64,000 nt of DNA from assembly GCF_958298935.1 (NCBI RefSeq), contig NC_084929.1, positions 8,432,001-8,496,000 on the forward strand, given 5' to 3'. A program made the position numbers and the translations under genes. Under the pieces are notes generated by a model, which saw only the letters and a program-made list of their open reading frames with translations, was not told where the DNA came from and did not search any database. Source of the DNA: Phragmites australis (taxonomy: Eukaryota > Streptophyta > Magnoliopsida > Poales > Poaceae). Below are positions 1 through 13,600 of this stretch, in pieces; within the stretch, counting starts at the first letter, position 1; every line of letters begins with the position of its first letter.

Positions 1-604
1 CCGGTGAATTAAACCTTCTCTTGTTTTCCCTTAAAATGTTCCGGTGCAACTATCTCTGTGATCACTAGACTATCTGATGAGTTGATCTTCATTCTTCAAC
101 ATTTGCAGTTGCCTCTGCAAGAAATACTCCGGTGCTATACTCTGGCGTGCACAAACCAAGCATCGGACCTTCTGGTGGGTTGATCTTCAGTCTTCTGCAC
201 TTGCATTCTTCTCTGCAAGAAATGCTCTGGTGTTACCCAGTGCAGATCACTAGACTATCCGGTGAGGTCCTCAGTCTTCTCCCCATTTGTCAGAAATACT
301 CCGATGAGTTCAACACACAGAGCATTGGACTATCCAGTGAGGCTATCAGCCTCTATACACAATCCTCTATGAGTGCAAACTCTTCTATACCGGACCTTCC
401 GGTAAGATCAATTCTCCCGAGACTTCTCTAATTTAATCAAACTTTGTCCCCAACTGTAGTGACTTCATGATGTATTGTATCCATTAGACCTACTAACATA
501 TATTCTTGACAAATATGTTAGTCCTAATGACTATATTGTTATTAATAACCAAATCACAATCATGACTTAATAGGGTCATTTTCGCAATAATCTCCTCCTT
601 TTTT
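1..604 (-). mobile_element. Ty1/copia-type 3' LTR (cut by window edge) with polypurine tract
   Basis: On the minus strand this segment aligns with the first part of the LTR at 5081-6716: both share the region around GTCATGATTGTGATTT and the block before AACATATATTCTTGAC. The LTR start lies at about 589. Just before it on the minus strand is a purine run (590-604), as expected for the primer of plus-strand DNA synthesis. The LTR is rich in short CCGG-type palindromes. The rest of the LTR lies outside the window. The element reads leftward and its gag is at 3315-5080. Confidence 0.6.
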
Positions 605-3300
605 GTAATTGATAATAACACAACCAAAGCAAGTGTCAAATAATAAATGATACCAATCATAAAGAGCATAAAGCATTATCACATTGCTTGGATGCATGTT
701 CTTACCATTTAGTCCCTTTTTGTTGTGGCCCCCTCCTTTCTCCCTTGCCACTATCTCCTTTGATCGACCCATGCAAGAGCTTCTTCCTCTTTGTCAACCT
801 TAGTGTCTCATGTTGCTTCTTGTATTTTCTTCTTCTTCCCCTTGTCAACTTTGGCATTTCTAGATATCTTGTATCTTCCTTTTTTCTTTAGTCATCAAAC
901 TTCTCCTTTGTTAACCATCTCAAAAAGGGCTATAAACATATGTTGAACTCGAGGAAAAGCGTCAGAGTATATGAGAGAGAGCTTCATAAATCATGATCTA
1001 ATGAAATGATACCAATTAAAAATATATAGTACTTGTTAGGATAGGAGGCATTGATATCAGTTGAAAAAGACAAATAAGGATCATAATTCATGAAATTCAT
1101 GTGATATAACCTAAACTCTTTCTTTATATGTGCATACATATAATGAGACCTACATGTAAATACCACTTATAGGAATGTAGCAATATATGCACATCTAGAC
1201 AATAAGTAGAGGTGCGAAGTTTAAAACATATCATGCATGAATGTAGCTTAAATATAGAAATGAATTGATAATGATACCAATTGAAGCATTTAAGCATTGC
1301 ATACCTCCGGGGATATATTGATTTCTCCATAAGACTACAAAAGATACATCTAGCAAAACATGTTAGTCTCAAAATCACAACCTATAGGATATACTCTCTC
1401 TAAATATGTACAAACATGTGTTGAATACTTGCGAGACATATGCAATTGTTATTAATAACAACAGGGAAGGATACCCTATAGATTGTATAGGATCGAATAT
1501 GCGTAAAATACCCAATCAGAGGGGGGGGGGTGAATGATTGCAGAAATCAAATTCAAAGATTAACTCACCCAAATTTAAACTCGATTTAAACTCGGTATTT
1601 CACTCGAAATATATTGCACAAGCTCTAGTAAAAATGATATATAGAAAGATCTGCTGAATGGATTGCTCTCAAATTTGGTCAACAGAAACTAGATTCAAAT
1701 ACAAAACTAACCCAACAAGTATCAAGTAAATCGGATATGTGGATTAAAATTTATTCCTAATCGAAGAAGACTGTGTCAGCCAGTATTGAGTAGATCAAAA
1801 CCTAGACGAGTTAACAAAAAGCTACTCGAGAACAAACCAAATCCACTTGAAATTTTTTCAGATCAAACACTAGATGTTCTAGCAAGGTTTTAGATGAATT
1901 AAACCAAGATGAAACTTCATAGACATATGAAATTAACTAAAAACCAAAACTGAGCATGCAGAATATAAAACAGAGAGAAAATTTCGAATCAGCAACTCAT
2001 CAACTTACGAAACTTGATTTTTATTGTATAGATGAGTTTACAAGATGCCCCTCCAAAGCATCCAATAAGGATTTTCACGAAATACCAAAACAACTCTCTC
2101 TAGTTTCTGTGCCCTGTTTAGTGCCCTTTTTACTACCCAATACAACAGACCTATCTATTTATAGGGTAGCCACACACACAAACATGACCGAATCGAACTA
2201 CAACTCCCTGTCGTATTCAATATAGTCTCCATCCTCCTATAATCATAAGAGGACAAACAACTTCCACTAATTAAGCTAATTAGCCAACAACTCTTACGTA
2301 ATCATGCATGCATATCTCCCATGCATACATGCATGTATGTTAGCAACTTAGAGTCCGTCTCCGACACTAACACTTGTCTCAAATCCAGCCACCACACGAC
2401 TCCCTCGTGCATACTCTGACTTGAAAACAAATTAGTCTTTACGTCCTCTCAAGATCAGATAACCTCCTACGTCCATCGCGAAGCCTTATCTCCATATGCA
2501 ATGTTTTCTCAGCTCAAACATCCCGCATGACATCACCGATCACCACAACCTCAGTTCCTCCTGAACCTAGTCGCCGAACCTCAGTTCCTCCCTGAACTTA
2601 GTTCGTCGATCTATCATCAACCATGTCCGCTTTCGAGCAACACCTGCACATGAATCAAACAACAATCGAGTACGAGCACAAGTCCTTCCCGACTTGACTC
2701 AAGATCAATTCACGCAACACCACACAAACTCTAAGTAAAACCAATATGCTAACATAAGCATACCCAACTAATGATAGCGTATCAAACTAACTATGCTATC
2801 CAAGCATATCTTAGCAACTAATGAACATCAACTAAATGTTATTATGCTAAATACTTTGCTCTGCCAATTTCATCAATCAAACCAATTTTTCATCACATGA
2901 TCTCACATATTGGATGGCACATAAAAGATAATAATTGTGAAACTAATGCCATAAAAAAGAACCTACAACTAATAAACTATGTAGGTTACTCATAGATTAG
3001 AGACAAGCACAAGCAACCTACCATATAAAAACCAGACATTGCAAAAAATTGAAATATGCACATGCAATCCTAGACAAAGTAATAGTTCAAAATATGAACA
3101 AAAGTCTAGCTACCATTACCTTATTACCTTTAGATGGAGATCTGGGTATATGATTATCATGATCTTTATAAAAGCGCACAGTTTTATGTACTTGGCTTCT
3201 TTGATTGAACCTTCACTTCATCTTGTGAGCCAAGTCTCTAAATTCCTGAGTCGACTTGTGAACTTCAAGTCTTTTTTGGAATCCAAACTGATTGAAGCCC
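605..3300. other. Non-coding interior of decayed copia element; no gene seen
   Basis: AT-rich sequence with only short unconvincing ORFs. The phrase ATGATACCAAT recurs at about 650, 1010 and 1271, suggesting diverged direct repeats in the 3' non-coding interior of the minus-strand element. A separate LTR remnant lies at about 1450-2372. No conserved protein was recognised. Confidence 0.4.
1450..2372 (-). mobile_element. LTR-like remnant, minus orientation
   Basis: Read on the minus strand, the segment begins at 2372 with TGTTAGTGTCGGAGACGG, a typical grass LTR start. Near its other end it holds the poly-G/TGAAT block (1521-1540) that grass LTRs carry on the complementary strand. The left boundary and target duplication could not be fixed, so the extent is approximate. 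It lies inside the older copia interior. Confidence 0.35.
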
Positions 3301-3314
3301 CTTCACATTGGTGA

Positions 3315-5080
3315 TCACTTCCTTAGGCACCAAATGGGTTGGTTCCACCCTCGGTCCTTTCTCCAAATCATTTGTGTAACCACTTTGCCATTGTTCTTCT
3401 TCTTGAGCTTGTAGTGGTTGCTCTTGGTCTTGGTTTTGTAGTTAGATTTGATGTAGATGTTGGAGTTCTTGTTGGAGAGGTTCATTGCTTTCTTCTTCTT
3501 CTTAGTCTCCTTCTTAACTTGCTTGGATTGGGAGGACTTGTGGTCTTCTTGATGACATTTAAAGTATGTCATAGTGAACCCCTCTGCAAGCTTCTTCACC
3601 ATGGTTGCATGGTTATCTTGAGGAGATTGGACATGGTTCTTACCCTTTAGTCTTACCAAGTATTTCTTGAGATTTTCACTTCTTGCTTGAGTTCATCATT
3701 TTCTCGTACAATGAGTTCATTAAATGGTTCTACAAGAACATTCTCAACACATATCTCATTGCAAAGGGGTGAGCTAGATAAATCAATTAAATCATCACAA
3801 GAAGTGCAAGAATCTACCTTAGGATTCAATTTAAATAGAGAGGTATATTGCTCCAAAGGAGACTTAGAATGAGATTCAATGCAATCAAATTTTTCCTTAA
3901 GCTTTTCATGCTTCTTATTTAGCAAATTAAATTTTCTTAATAATTGCTCATAATTAGAAACAAAGGTAGTATGAATGTCATGGAGGGCATTGAATTTCTT
4001 AACTTCCTTAGATTGTTTTTAAGAGTCCTTTGTTAATCATTGATCAAATGAAGGAGTTTATCATAAGAAGGAGAATCCTTATCAGATTCATCATCACTTA
4101 CATCGCTATCTATACATTTGACCATAAGGCACTTGTGAGATGGCTTGCGTGTTGACTTGCATGATGATGACCTTGAGGAACAGTTTCTCTTAGAGGAGTG
4201 GGTGACGAAGCTCTCATCACTTGAGATTGAATCTTTATCTTTACTCACCCATCTTCTCATGCTTGCAAATACTTTGGCTCTTTCCCTTTTGTCCCTCTTA
4301 CTTTTGGTCTTCTTATCCTTCTTATTGTGATTAATTGTTTTGATAGAGTTTTTCATGGAGATTCGATGATCAATCTTGGCATTGATCTTCTTGATGTTCT
4401 TCTCTACTTGAGAGATGAGCTTGATGACTTCGGGGTTAATTTCTTCATCACTTGATGTGCTTTGCTCATCTTCATTGCTCTTTTCATCTTCATCTCCATC
4501 ATTTTCACTTGAGCTTGACTCTTGCTCTTGCCTCCTCATCTTCGCCTTCATGTGTGGGCATGGTGTTTGCTTGCTTGTGAGAGCAAAGTTCTTGGCGTCG
4601 GATGAGGAAGAGGCTTTCACCCCTATGTTTATGGTCATCTCATGGGCGGTGATCTTGCTAAGCACTTGACTTGAAGTCATCTTCTTGATGTCATTGTTGT
4701 CATAGATGATGGAGACTATTAACTTGTACTTTAAAAGAAAAGCTTGAAGTATTTTTCTCACCACTTGATCATTGTCAATTGGCATCAAACTTAGCCATTG
4801 ATCTCATTGGCAAGAATATTCAAACATGAGTACATGTTATTAGCACTTTCACGGGCAAATTATTTGATGCTACTGAGCTTTGTAACAAGCACATGATATT
4901 TCTCATTGCGCACATATTTTGTGCCTTCATGTATTTCAATGAGACTATTCCAAATATCATGCGCATTGGTAAGAAAATAAATATGAATAAATGCATCAAT
5001 ATTTAAAGATGATAAAATGATGCTCTTCGTTAATGCATCTAATTGCCTCTTCTTGTGGTGATGCAAGGTCTCATCCCTTC
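3315..5080 (-). pseudogene. Ty1/copia gag polyprotein fragment
   Basis: Minus-strand ORF pieces at 5066-4860, 4788-4033, 3925-3653 and 3659-3315 together resemble a copia gag (UBN2-type) protein. Recognisable parts in order are a DIWNSLIEIHEGT block, VRKILQAFLLKYK, the SQVLSKITAHE block, then a long acidic and lysine-rich tail with predicted coiled-coil character. The pieces are separated by stops and frameshifts, so it cannot encode an intact capsid protein. The 5' end of gag is cut at 5080, exactly where a plus-strand LTR begins. The same gag family recurs on the plus strand at 6786-8330. No protease, integrase or reverse transcriptase follows. Confidence 0.7.
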
Positions 5081-6716
5081 TGTAGCGAAAACGACCATAT
5101 TAGGTCATGATTGTGATTTCGGTGATTAATGACAATATAGTCAATGGGACTAACATGTTTGTCAAGAATATATGTTAGTAGGTCTCATGGATGCAATACA
5201 TAAAGAAGTCACCACAGCCGGGACAAAGTTTGACTGAATTTGAAAAAGTCTTAGAGAAATTGTTCTCACCGGAAGGTCTGGCGCTGGAAGAATTGCACTC
5301 ATCGGAACATTATGTTCAAAGGTAGTTTGCCTCACCGGATGATCCAGTGATAAAAAAAAATGTACACGCTGGAGCAATTCCGTCAGAAGGAGTCAGAGTG
5401 AATTGCTCGGTCCGACGATTAGAAGCGATGTACACCGGACTATTTAACAAAAGCTTGGTATTTTCGGAGGAAATAGATTATAAAGCATCAGATGATCCAG
5501 TGATGAGATGGATATCACACTAGAGCATTTTGTGACTTGTGTCACAGTGCAGAAGACTATAACTCACCGGATAGTCCAGCGATGAAGTGATGCACAACGG
5601 AGCATTTAACAGAAGGTGTAGAAAATCCAGAAAAGAAGAAGTTCTACACACCCGGAAGGTCCGGTGATGAAGACAGTGCACACCAGAGTATTTTGTGCAG
5701 AGAAGAAGTTTGGCGTGGTCTGGCTCAGGATAACTCACCAGATAGTTCGATGATGAAGAGGATGTATACACTGGAGTATCCGATATTCAGACGAACTCTG
5801 AGTGGAGTTCCAACGACTAGTTTATGAGAATGTACACACCAGATGGTCCGGTGCTTTTACCTCTGTTAACGCTGAATCATCCGGTGTTCACAGAATATGT
5901 GAGTCATTGGGATAATGGCTAGTCACAGGTTTGAGGCTATAGATACCCATCCACTCATTCATTTGATACAGCTGGAGTCCAGAGAAACCCTTGTACACCT
6001 AAGAAGACATCCAAGCCATCCAAGAGCATAAAGTGTTAATCCAAAGCGATTAAGCACACCATTAATGAGTGATTAGTGCTTATAGGCCTAGAGAGAAGAG
6101 TTGCTAAGTGCTGCAACCTAGAGTGCATATCAATGAGTGATCCAAATGTGTACCAAGACGTATGTCAGCACCTTGGAGTCTTTGTGACTTGCTGGTAACT
6201 TGTTGACCCTCCGACTTGGTGTGGAGCATCGACAAGAGGATTGTGCGGGGACGCGGATGCCCTTGTCTTTGTGACTAAAGCTTCGAAGTGAAGATGACGT
6301 ACAAGTGACTGGAAGAGAGGTTAGTAGTGAGACCTCGCCTTGGTAGTTCATCGTGCTTGAGGCCTTATCTCGGTAACTTGGTATCTCAAGAGCCGTGACC
6401 AGAAGAGACTTGGCGACCGAGATCATATCCTTTGTGGAGGTCCAACGTGGATTAGTGGTGGCTTGTGTGCCACCGATACCACGGGATATAAATCCATCGT
6501 GCTGAGTTTGTCTCTCTACCTCATTTACATTTCCGCATTTACTTACTTACAATTTACCTTGCAATTCTCTTAAACGGTAGAGTAGACACATTAGATAAGC
6601 CTAGAGCACTTTTAGATAGAAATTTGAGATAGACTTATCTTGTGAAAGTATTGGAGCCAATAGTTTTTAAGTGTTCTAATTCACTCCCCCTCTTAGGACG
6701 TCCTCGATCCCCTTCA
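5081..6716 (+). mobile_element. 5' LTR of a plus-strand copia-type element
   Basis: It starts TGTAGCGAAAACGACC, ends just before a primer-binding site at 6717, and is homologous at its start to the minus-strand LTR at 1-589. It holds many imperfect CCGG palindromes between about 5270 and 5890. The 3' part contains the CACTCCCCCTCTTAGGACG block common in grass copia LTRs. It is inserted in the minus-strand gag at 5080. No right-hand LTR is present because the element is cut at about 8335. Confidence 0.65.
5270..5890. repeat. Degenerate CCGG palindrome array inside the LTR
   Basis: Repeated short blocks of the form CACCGGA...TCCGGTG or close variants are spaced 40-90 bp apart. A similar array occurs in the reverse-oriented LTR at 30-400. 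They are part of the LTR, not a separate element. Confidence 0.5.
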
Positions 6717-6731
6717 ATTTGTATCGGAGTC
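6717..6731 (+). other. Retrotransposon primer-binding site
   Basis: ATTTGTATCGGAGTC lies directly after the LTR end CCTTCA and is a diverged match to the initiator tRNA-Met primer site TGGTATCAGAGC used by grass copia elements. Confidence 0.5.
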
Positions 6732-6785
6732 TCGTGCTCTTCAATTGGGCTTAACCGCCTAGAGTTGTGACATCCGAGGTTAGGG

Positions 6786-8330
6786 ATGGATATTGGTAGT
6801 GCTCCACACTTTGACGGTACTAATTTTTCCTGTTGAAAAATTCTTATGACATGTTATTTAGAAGCAAAAGGTCTAGATATTTAAAGGGTCACCGAAGAGG
6901 GGATGAAATAACGCATCACCAAAGCGGGGAAACAGTTTGATGCTTTAGCGAAGAATATCATTTTATCATCTTTATATGTTGATGCATTTAATAGAGTATA
7001 TTTTCTTACCAATGCACATGATATTTGGACTAGTCTCATTAAAATACATGAAGGCACAAAGGATGTGCGCAATGAGAAATATCATGTTTTTTGACTAAAC
7101 TTAATAAAATAAAAAAACTTGCCCAAGAAAATGCTAATGACATATACTCACGTATGAATATTCTTATCAATAAGATCAATGGGCTCGGTTTGATAAAGAT
7201 TGAAGATACTTTAGTGGTGAGAAGAATACTTCAAGCTCTTCTTCCAAAGTACAAGCTAATTGTCTCTGTCATCTACAACAACCATGACATGAGCAAGATA
7301 ACTCTAAACCAAGTTTTAGGCAAGATCACCGCCCATGAGATAACTACGAACATAGGGGATCAAGCTTCTAAAGTAATAAAGCATCATGTTCACACATCAA
7401 GACAAAGATAAGAAGACGAGCAAAAGTCAAACTCAAGTGAAGATGATGAAGATCAAGATGAAAAGAGCGAAGAAGAAGATGATCAAAGCACCTCAAGTGA
7501 TGATCAAAGCACCTACAAGTGGAGAAAAACATCAAGAGGATCAATGCAAAGATTGATTATCCAATCTCCTTCAAATACTTAGTCAAAACAATTGATCATA
7601 TCAAGAAAGAGAAGAAGACAAAGAACAAGAGGGAGATAAGAGAAAGAAGCAAAGCATTTGCAAGCATGGGAAGATGGGTGAGTGAGGATGAAGAGTCAAG
7701 CTTAAGTAATGAAAGCTTCACCATTCACTCCTCCAAGAGAATCTCTTTCTTAAAGTCATCATCACGCAAGTCGTCATCGCACAAGTCATCTCACAAGTGC
7801 TTTATGACCAAAGGTATGGAAAGCGATGTAAGTGAGGATGAATCTGATGAGGATTCACCCTCTCAAGAAGAACTTCTTGATTTGATAAATTAGTAACAAA
7901 GAATCCTTAAAAAACAATCAAAAGAGCTTAAAAAATTCAATGAACTTAATGATATTTATGCTACCTTTGTTTCTAATTATAAACAATTATTGTACAAATT
8001 TAATTTGCTAAATAAAGAGCATAAAGAGTTTCAAACTAAATTTGAGTGCATTGAATCTCAAACTAAGATCTTTTGAAGCAATCTACCTCTCTTTTTAATT
8101 ACAATTCTAAAGCAGATGCTTCTACTTCTTTTAATGATTTATAAATTTTATCTAGCTCACCCTTTCGCAATAAAAAATGCATTAAGAATGTTAGTGTAGA
8201 ATCATCTAATGAACTCATTGCATAAGAAAATGGTGAACTTAAATAAGAAATAGAGAAGCTCAAAAAAGATTTGATAAAAATAAAAGACATGAATCATATC
8301 CGATCTCCTCAAGATAACTATATCACCGTA
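6786..8330 (+). pseudogene. Ty1/copia gag polyprotein, degenerate
   Basis: It opens at 6786 with a gag-type start (GSAPHFDGTNF), 55 bp after the primer site. It continues through blocks seen in the minus-strand copy: TNAHDIWTSLIKIHEGT, then VRRILQALLPKYK (about 7200) and LNQVLGKITAHE. After these come an acidic region, a lysine-rich region (7519-7893) and a coiled-coil-like tail. There are several stops and frameshifts. Homology ends near 8335, where unrelated sequence starts, so no pol region is present. It is a dead, truncated copy of the same family as 3315-5080. Confidence 0.7.
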
Positions 8331-8335
8331 GTGCA

Positions 8336-9279
8336 GTGCTCACAGAGACCAAACGTTTTCAATAGAGCGCAGTGCTTCACTTTCTGGCACGGACGAAAGA
8401 ACGAGATGCTGAATCGGGCGCATGAACCTAACATCAATTACGGGCGAGTTCGGGTAAGAGCATCTGCTTCACCGGCCTCCTACATATCCCTCTTCAAGAA
8501 ACGGCTACGTGTACCTCGTTCCGCCATTCCTGTTCTTGAAATGGAGTTCCCCACGGACCCCACCCGCAGTTTCCAGTATCATGAGCAGCGACTCAGGTGA
8601 CGTACGAAATGAACTCTTCCGGAGTCGTTCCCATTTTCCATTTCAATAGACATGCAGGCGTAAGTTTCCTTGCATGCATCGATCACGATGCTTGCTTTCT
8701 TCTTGAGCTGATCAGCTAGCTAGCGAATCAAGGCAGCCAGGCAGGTCCATGCTATTTTCACTTCACGTGTACGAATGGGCAGAAGCAGTTCCGACGAAGT
8801 TAATTGCAAGTGAGAGGTACTCGGAGTGGGAGGTTTTAAGATCCCAAACTATTCGATCTCACTTTCGAGGTGTCGCATTCCCAGATCAAACAAGGTCATG
8901 GCCTGATCACTTTAGCTCGAGCACACTGTAAACCCTAATTTCCCGTAAAGCATAAAAGGAAGGAATAAAATAGTGTGGGTCACAGTGGGCCCAATGTGTC
9001 CTTATTGGGCTGGTTAGCCAATGCAAACTAATGTCTCGTTTTTATATCTCGGGTGCCAAAAAAATGTAGTCTTTACCAAAAAGGTAATCACGTTAATCCA
9101 ATGGACTGTCACAATTGGTTTGGGTCACGGTAAATCACATATTGGAAATAGTAGATGGAAAAATTGGGCTGTCCACTCTAGTGGGTAGGACCGAGAACGA
9201 CGATTAGAAGAGGTGAATAAATGTATTATAATTTTTTTTAAATAGATGGTCTACTCCTTTTTCATCTAACACCTCAAAA
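8336..9279. other. Stretch without a recognised gene
   Basis: Between the truncated copia element and the CACTA transposon. It has a more balanced base composition than its neighbours and two short ORFs (8271-8600, 8749-8931) without recognisable motifs. Nothing supports a gene. Confidence 0.4.
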
Positions 9280-9282
9280 AAC

Positions 9283-9715
9283 CACTACTATAAAAGTTAT
9301 TTTTCGAGACATTTACTGTTTATTTTTACAGACGGTTCATATGATAATCCGCCTGAGTAGTAGGCTAGACCCGTGCGGTTGTGAACCGTCTGTGAAAACT
9401 AATTTTCACGTGCGGTTTTGAACCGCCTGTGAAAACTAATTTTCACATGCGGTTCCTTATGTGAACCGTCTGCGTAAATAGCTTCATTATCACAAGCGAT
9501 TCACATAAGAAACCGCATGTGGAATGCTTCGTTTTCATAGGCGGTTAACATAAGGAACCGCTTATGGAAATGGACTTTATTATCACAGGTGGTTCACATA
9601 AGGAACCGCATGTGAAAATGGAGTCTGTTTTCACAGGTGATTCCTTATATTAACCGTCTGTGGAAATTAGTTTTCACAGCCGGTTAGTTATATGAACCGT
9701 CTGTGATAATAGCTC
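9283..9715. repeat. CACTA left terminal and subterminal repeats
   Basis: After the terminal inverted repeat come about ten copies of an 11-12 bp motif, AACCGCCTGTG or its complement CACAGGCGGTT, often as back-to-back pairs. In En/Spm elements such arrays are the binding sites of the element's own DNA-binding protein; that role is inferred here. Confidence 0.8.
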
Positions 9716-10315
9716 CATAAATAATGCCTATCCAAGGGTAGCTTGATTCAGACCGAGCTCACTGTTGTTCGAATAGTATAGCTCAAAAGGTGGTCACGAA
9801 ATTTGAAAACAAAGGGAAAGATTTTATTTTTGAATTCCTTGGAGGAGACATCTAAGGTAAGACTATCTCATCCCTAGCTAGCATCTTTTTGAAGCCTAGA
9901 TTTAGATTTATGGCTTATTTAGGGTTTGAATAGGTTCTAGAGATGCTCATGGTTCTAGCCATTTAGATCCGTAAATTAGCTAAAATTTGTGATAATGTTG
10001 ATTCAATTGTGTAGATTTACATGATTCTAGCATTATATTTCAAAAATATAGCTTCAATTTGATATTTTTAGCCTCTAGGATGTTTTATCATGAATGAGGA
10101 TTTTTTATCTAGATCTAGATCTAGATTTAGATGTAGAGGGAGAGAGAAATGAATCCACATTGTTTTGAGTCATAAATTTGCTTCAATGTAGATTCAATTA
10201 AGTAGACATATTATAATCATAAAATTGACCAATTTTTTCTATTTTTTAAAAATTAATTATGATTTTCTTATTAATTAATTAATTAATTAATCTAATTTTA
10301 TGATTGAAGTTAAAG

Positions 10316-13300
10316 ATGGACAGATCATGGATGTACGATGCGGCAAGACATCTAGAAATATACATCAAATGACTCTCTGCTTTTATTGAAGCCGCCGAGA
10401 AGGACGCTTTGACTAAGAAGATAAAGAAAATATATTATCCATGTTCTGACTGCAAGAACCAGAAATTGTGGGACAAATCAAGCATAATCAAATCACACTT
10501 GATCTTGAGAGGTTTTGTCAAGTATTACACACGTTGGTCCAATCATGGCGAACAACGTACATGTGAACCAAATGACGACATCGCTGCTGATCAAGTGGAT
10601 GGTGATGAGGGAGTCGAAGGTGACACTGATGTTATGATGGATGATGATACCGATTTTAATTTGGAGGAAATGTTGCGCCACGTAGAACCGCATATTTTAA
10701 GGGACACGAGAAGTTTAGATAATTTTGAGGCATTACAAAAGGCTTCAAAGGAACTTTTGTACGAGGAATCGAAGAGCTGTGATAAGGAGTTTACAATGTT
10801 GCATTCGGTGCTTGAACTTCTAAGGTTGAAGGTCAGCAATGGATGGTTCGACAAGAGTTTCTTGGATCTGTTGAGCCTCTTAGCAAATATGCTTCCGAAG
10901 CCTAACTCCTTTCCCACCACCACTTATCAGGCGAAGAAACTTATCTGTCCGTTGTCATTGGATGTGCATAAAATACACGTATGCCCGAACCACTGTATCC
11001 TCTACTGTAAAGAGTACGAAGACTTGGATAGATGCCTAGTGTGCAATGTGAGTCAGTACAAGAGGAATGATGATTGTGAGGATTAAGATGCTTCCGCCAA
11101 CGTGAAGAAGAAGAAGAGTAATGCTGATCGTGATGAAGAAGACACTTCTTCCAACACAGAGAAGAAGAGAAGTCCCGCTTGCAGCGTTTGTACTCAAACC
11201 CTAAGGACTCTGAATTGATGCGCTGGCATTTCGATAAGCGCAAGAAGGATGGAACTATGCTTCGACACCCCGCTGATGCTAGCCAATGGATAAAGTTCGA
11301 TGCCATATATCCATATTTCGTTGAAGAACCCAGGAATGTAAGGTTCGTGTTGAGTATCGATGGAATGAATCCTTTCGGTGACATGAACACCTCACATAGC
11401 ATTTGGCCAGTGGTCCTGGCCATCTACAACCTTCCTCCATGGCTATGCATGAAGAAAAAGTACCTTATGCTGTCCATTCTTATCCAACGACCAAAAAAAC
11501 CTGGCAATGATATAGATGTGTTTCTGGAACCATTGATGGAAGATATGGCGAAACTGTGGAACGATGGGGTTCGGGTGTGGGATGAGTTTCGACGACAGTA
11601 CTTCACACTGAAAGCCATGATTTTCGTTACCATCAGTGATTATCTCACCTTTTTTTTTCCTATCGAGACAGGTTAAAGGGAAGCAAAGATGTGTAGTGTG
11701 CTTAGATGAAGCCGCGTCTGTGTACCTTCTGTACTGACAGAAGGTAGTGTACATGCAACACCGACGGTTCTTACTCAAAACTCACAGATACCGCAAGATG
11801 AAGAAACATTTTGACAACACAGTTGAGCAAGGTACTGGCCCAAAATCTCGCAGCAGGGCACTAGTGTTTGAAATGGTCAAGAGCATCAAGATTGTTTTTG
11901 GGAAGCCGCCGAAGGGTAAAAAGAGGAAGAACAGTGAGACACCGACCGGCATGCTGTGGAAGAAGATGCCGATTTTCTTTAAGTATTTTCCCTACTGGAA
12001 GGACTTGGATGTTCGCCACAGCATCGATGTCATGCACGTTGAGAAGAATGTGTGTGATAGCATCCTTGGCCTCTTACTAGACATACCAGACCTGACAAAG
12101 GATGCAATCAAGTCACATATGGACTTGCTGCATTTTAAAATCAGGCCATAGCTACACTCTGAAGATAGATCAAATGGAAAACATTATCTTCCCTCGGCTA
12201 GCTACTCTCTGACACCTGAGGAGAAAAAGGCACTGTGCAAGTGCTTACGTGGGATGAGAGGTCCCGACTGGTTACTCATCCAACGTCAATAAACTAGTCT
12301 CTATGAAAGATTTGAAGCTAATCAGCATGAAGTCTCATGATTGTCATGTGATGATGATGCAGATGCTCCCTATTGAGATCAGGGTTATCAAGCCAGGATA
12401 CATAAAGGTGGTCATCACATGGTTGTGTCACTTCTTCAACGCAATTGCTTAGATCGATGTTGAAAAACTGGGTGCTCTACATAGTTACTTGGTAGAGACT
12501 GTGCCAACTTGAGATGTACCTCCCTCCATCCTTTTTCGATATCATGGTACACCTCTTGGTTCACATCGTGAATGAGATAATTGCACTGGGCCCTGTATTC
12601 TTACATTAGATGTATGCGTTTGAGTGGTACATGGGCATTCTCAAGGGCTATATACGGAATCATGCTCACCCAGAGGGTTCCATGATAGAGGGCTACAGTA
12701 CCGAGGAAGTTGTTGAGTGTTGCATCAATTACATAAAAGATGCTAAACCGATTGGTGTACCTGTATCTCGACATGAGGGGAGCTTGTCTAGAAGAGGGAC
12801 CAAAGGAAAGAAAAGATTCATCGATCATGATTACAAAGCAGTGGAAGAAGCACATTTCATCATCTTGCAACAGCTCTAGATAGTGGGGCTGTACGTCGAG
12901 CAACACCTGAATGAGCTTCACACAGAAAATCAAGGCCGCTTGTATGATTGGGTCTTAAAAGAGCACAAGCGTCACTTCACCACATGGTTCAAGAACCAAA
13001 ACCTTCCAGATGGTGAATCTATAGATAAAAAAATGTAAAAATATTGGCTTGTGGTCCATTAACTTTAGTTACGTCTTGGAAAGCGTATGACATTAATGGG
13101 TACACGTTTTATACTAAAGCAAAGGACAAGAAGAGCACGACCCAAAACAACGATGTTCGGATAGAAGCCTATGACACAACATGGCAAAAGATCACCTACT
13201 GTGGGTTCATAGATGAAATCTGGGAACTCGACTATAGAGTGAATCTGTAGATCCCTGTCTTTTGGTGTAAATGGGTTAAACACCCAAATGGCGTGGTGGT

Positions 13301-13600
13301 GGAAAACTACGGGTTCACAACTATCAACCTCAGCATTCTAGGCCACAAAAATGACCCGTGGGTACTCGCTGATCACATCGCACATGTTTTCTATATAGTC
13401 GACCCCGCGAATGAAAAGAAGCACGTAGTTATTGCCGGAAAATAAAGAATTATCGGAGTTGAGAATGTGGAGGATGAGGAAGAATACAATCAGTTCACGA
13501 CGTGCCGCCTTTCAGAGATTCAGAAAAGATCAAACATGTAGAAGCAACCCTCGACAGATCTGTGATGCCCTACATGCGCCTTGATGGTGCAGGGAAAACA
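10316..13600 (+). pseudogene. CACTA transposase, tnp2 family, degenerate
   Basis: The likely start is ATG 10316 (MDRSWMYDAARH), in frame with the first long ORF and broken only by TGA at 10370. Domains in order: a transposase-associated N-terminal domain with a YYPCSDCKN zinc-binding block (about 10430), an acidic linker, then the tnp2 core. The core shows RNVRFVLSIDGMNPFGDM (about 11335), IYNLPPWLC, KPGNDIDVFLEPL and VMHVEKNVCDSILGLLLDIP (about 12030). DUF4218-like sequence (12610-12880) and DUF4216-like sequence (13060-13470; AYDINGYTFYTKAKD) follow. Intact family members are roughly 1,000 residues. This copy has stops at 10370, 11084 and 12149 and several frameshifts, so it is inactive. 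It would cut and join element ends in the nucleus. Confidence 0.85.
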
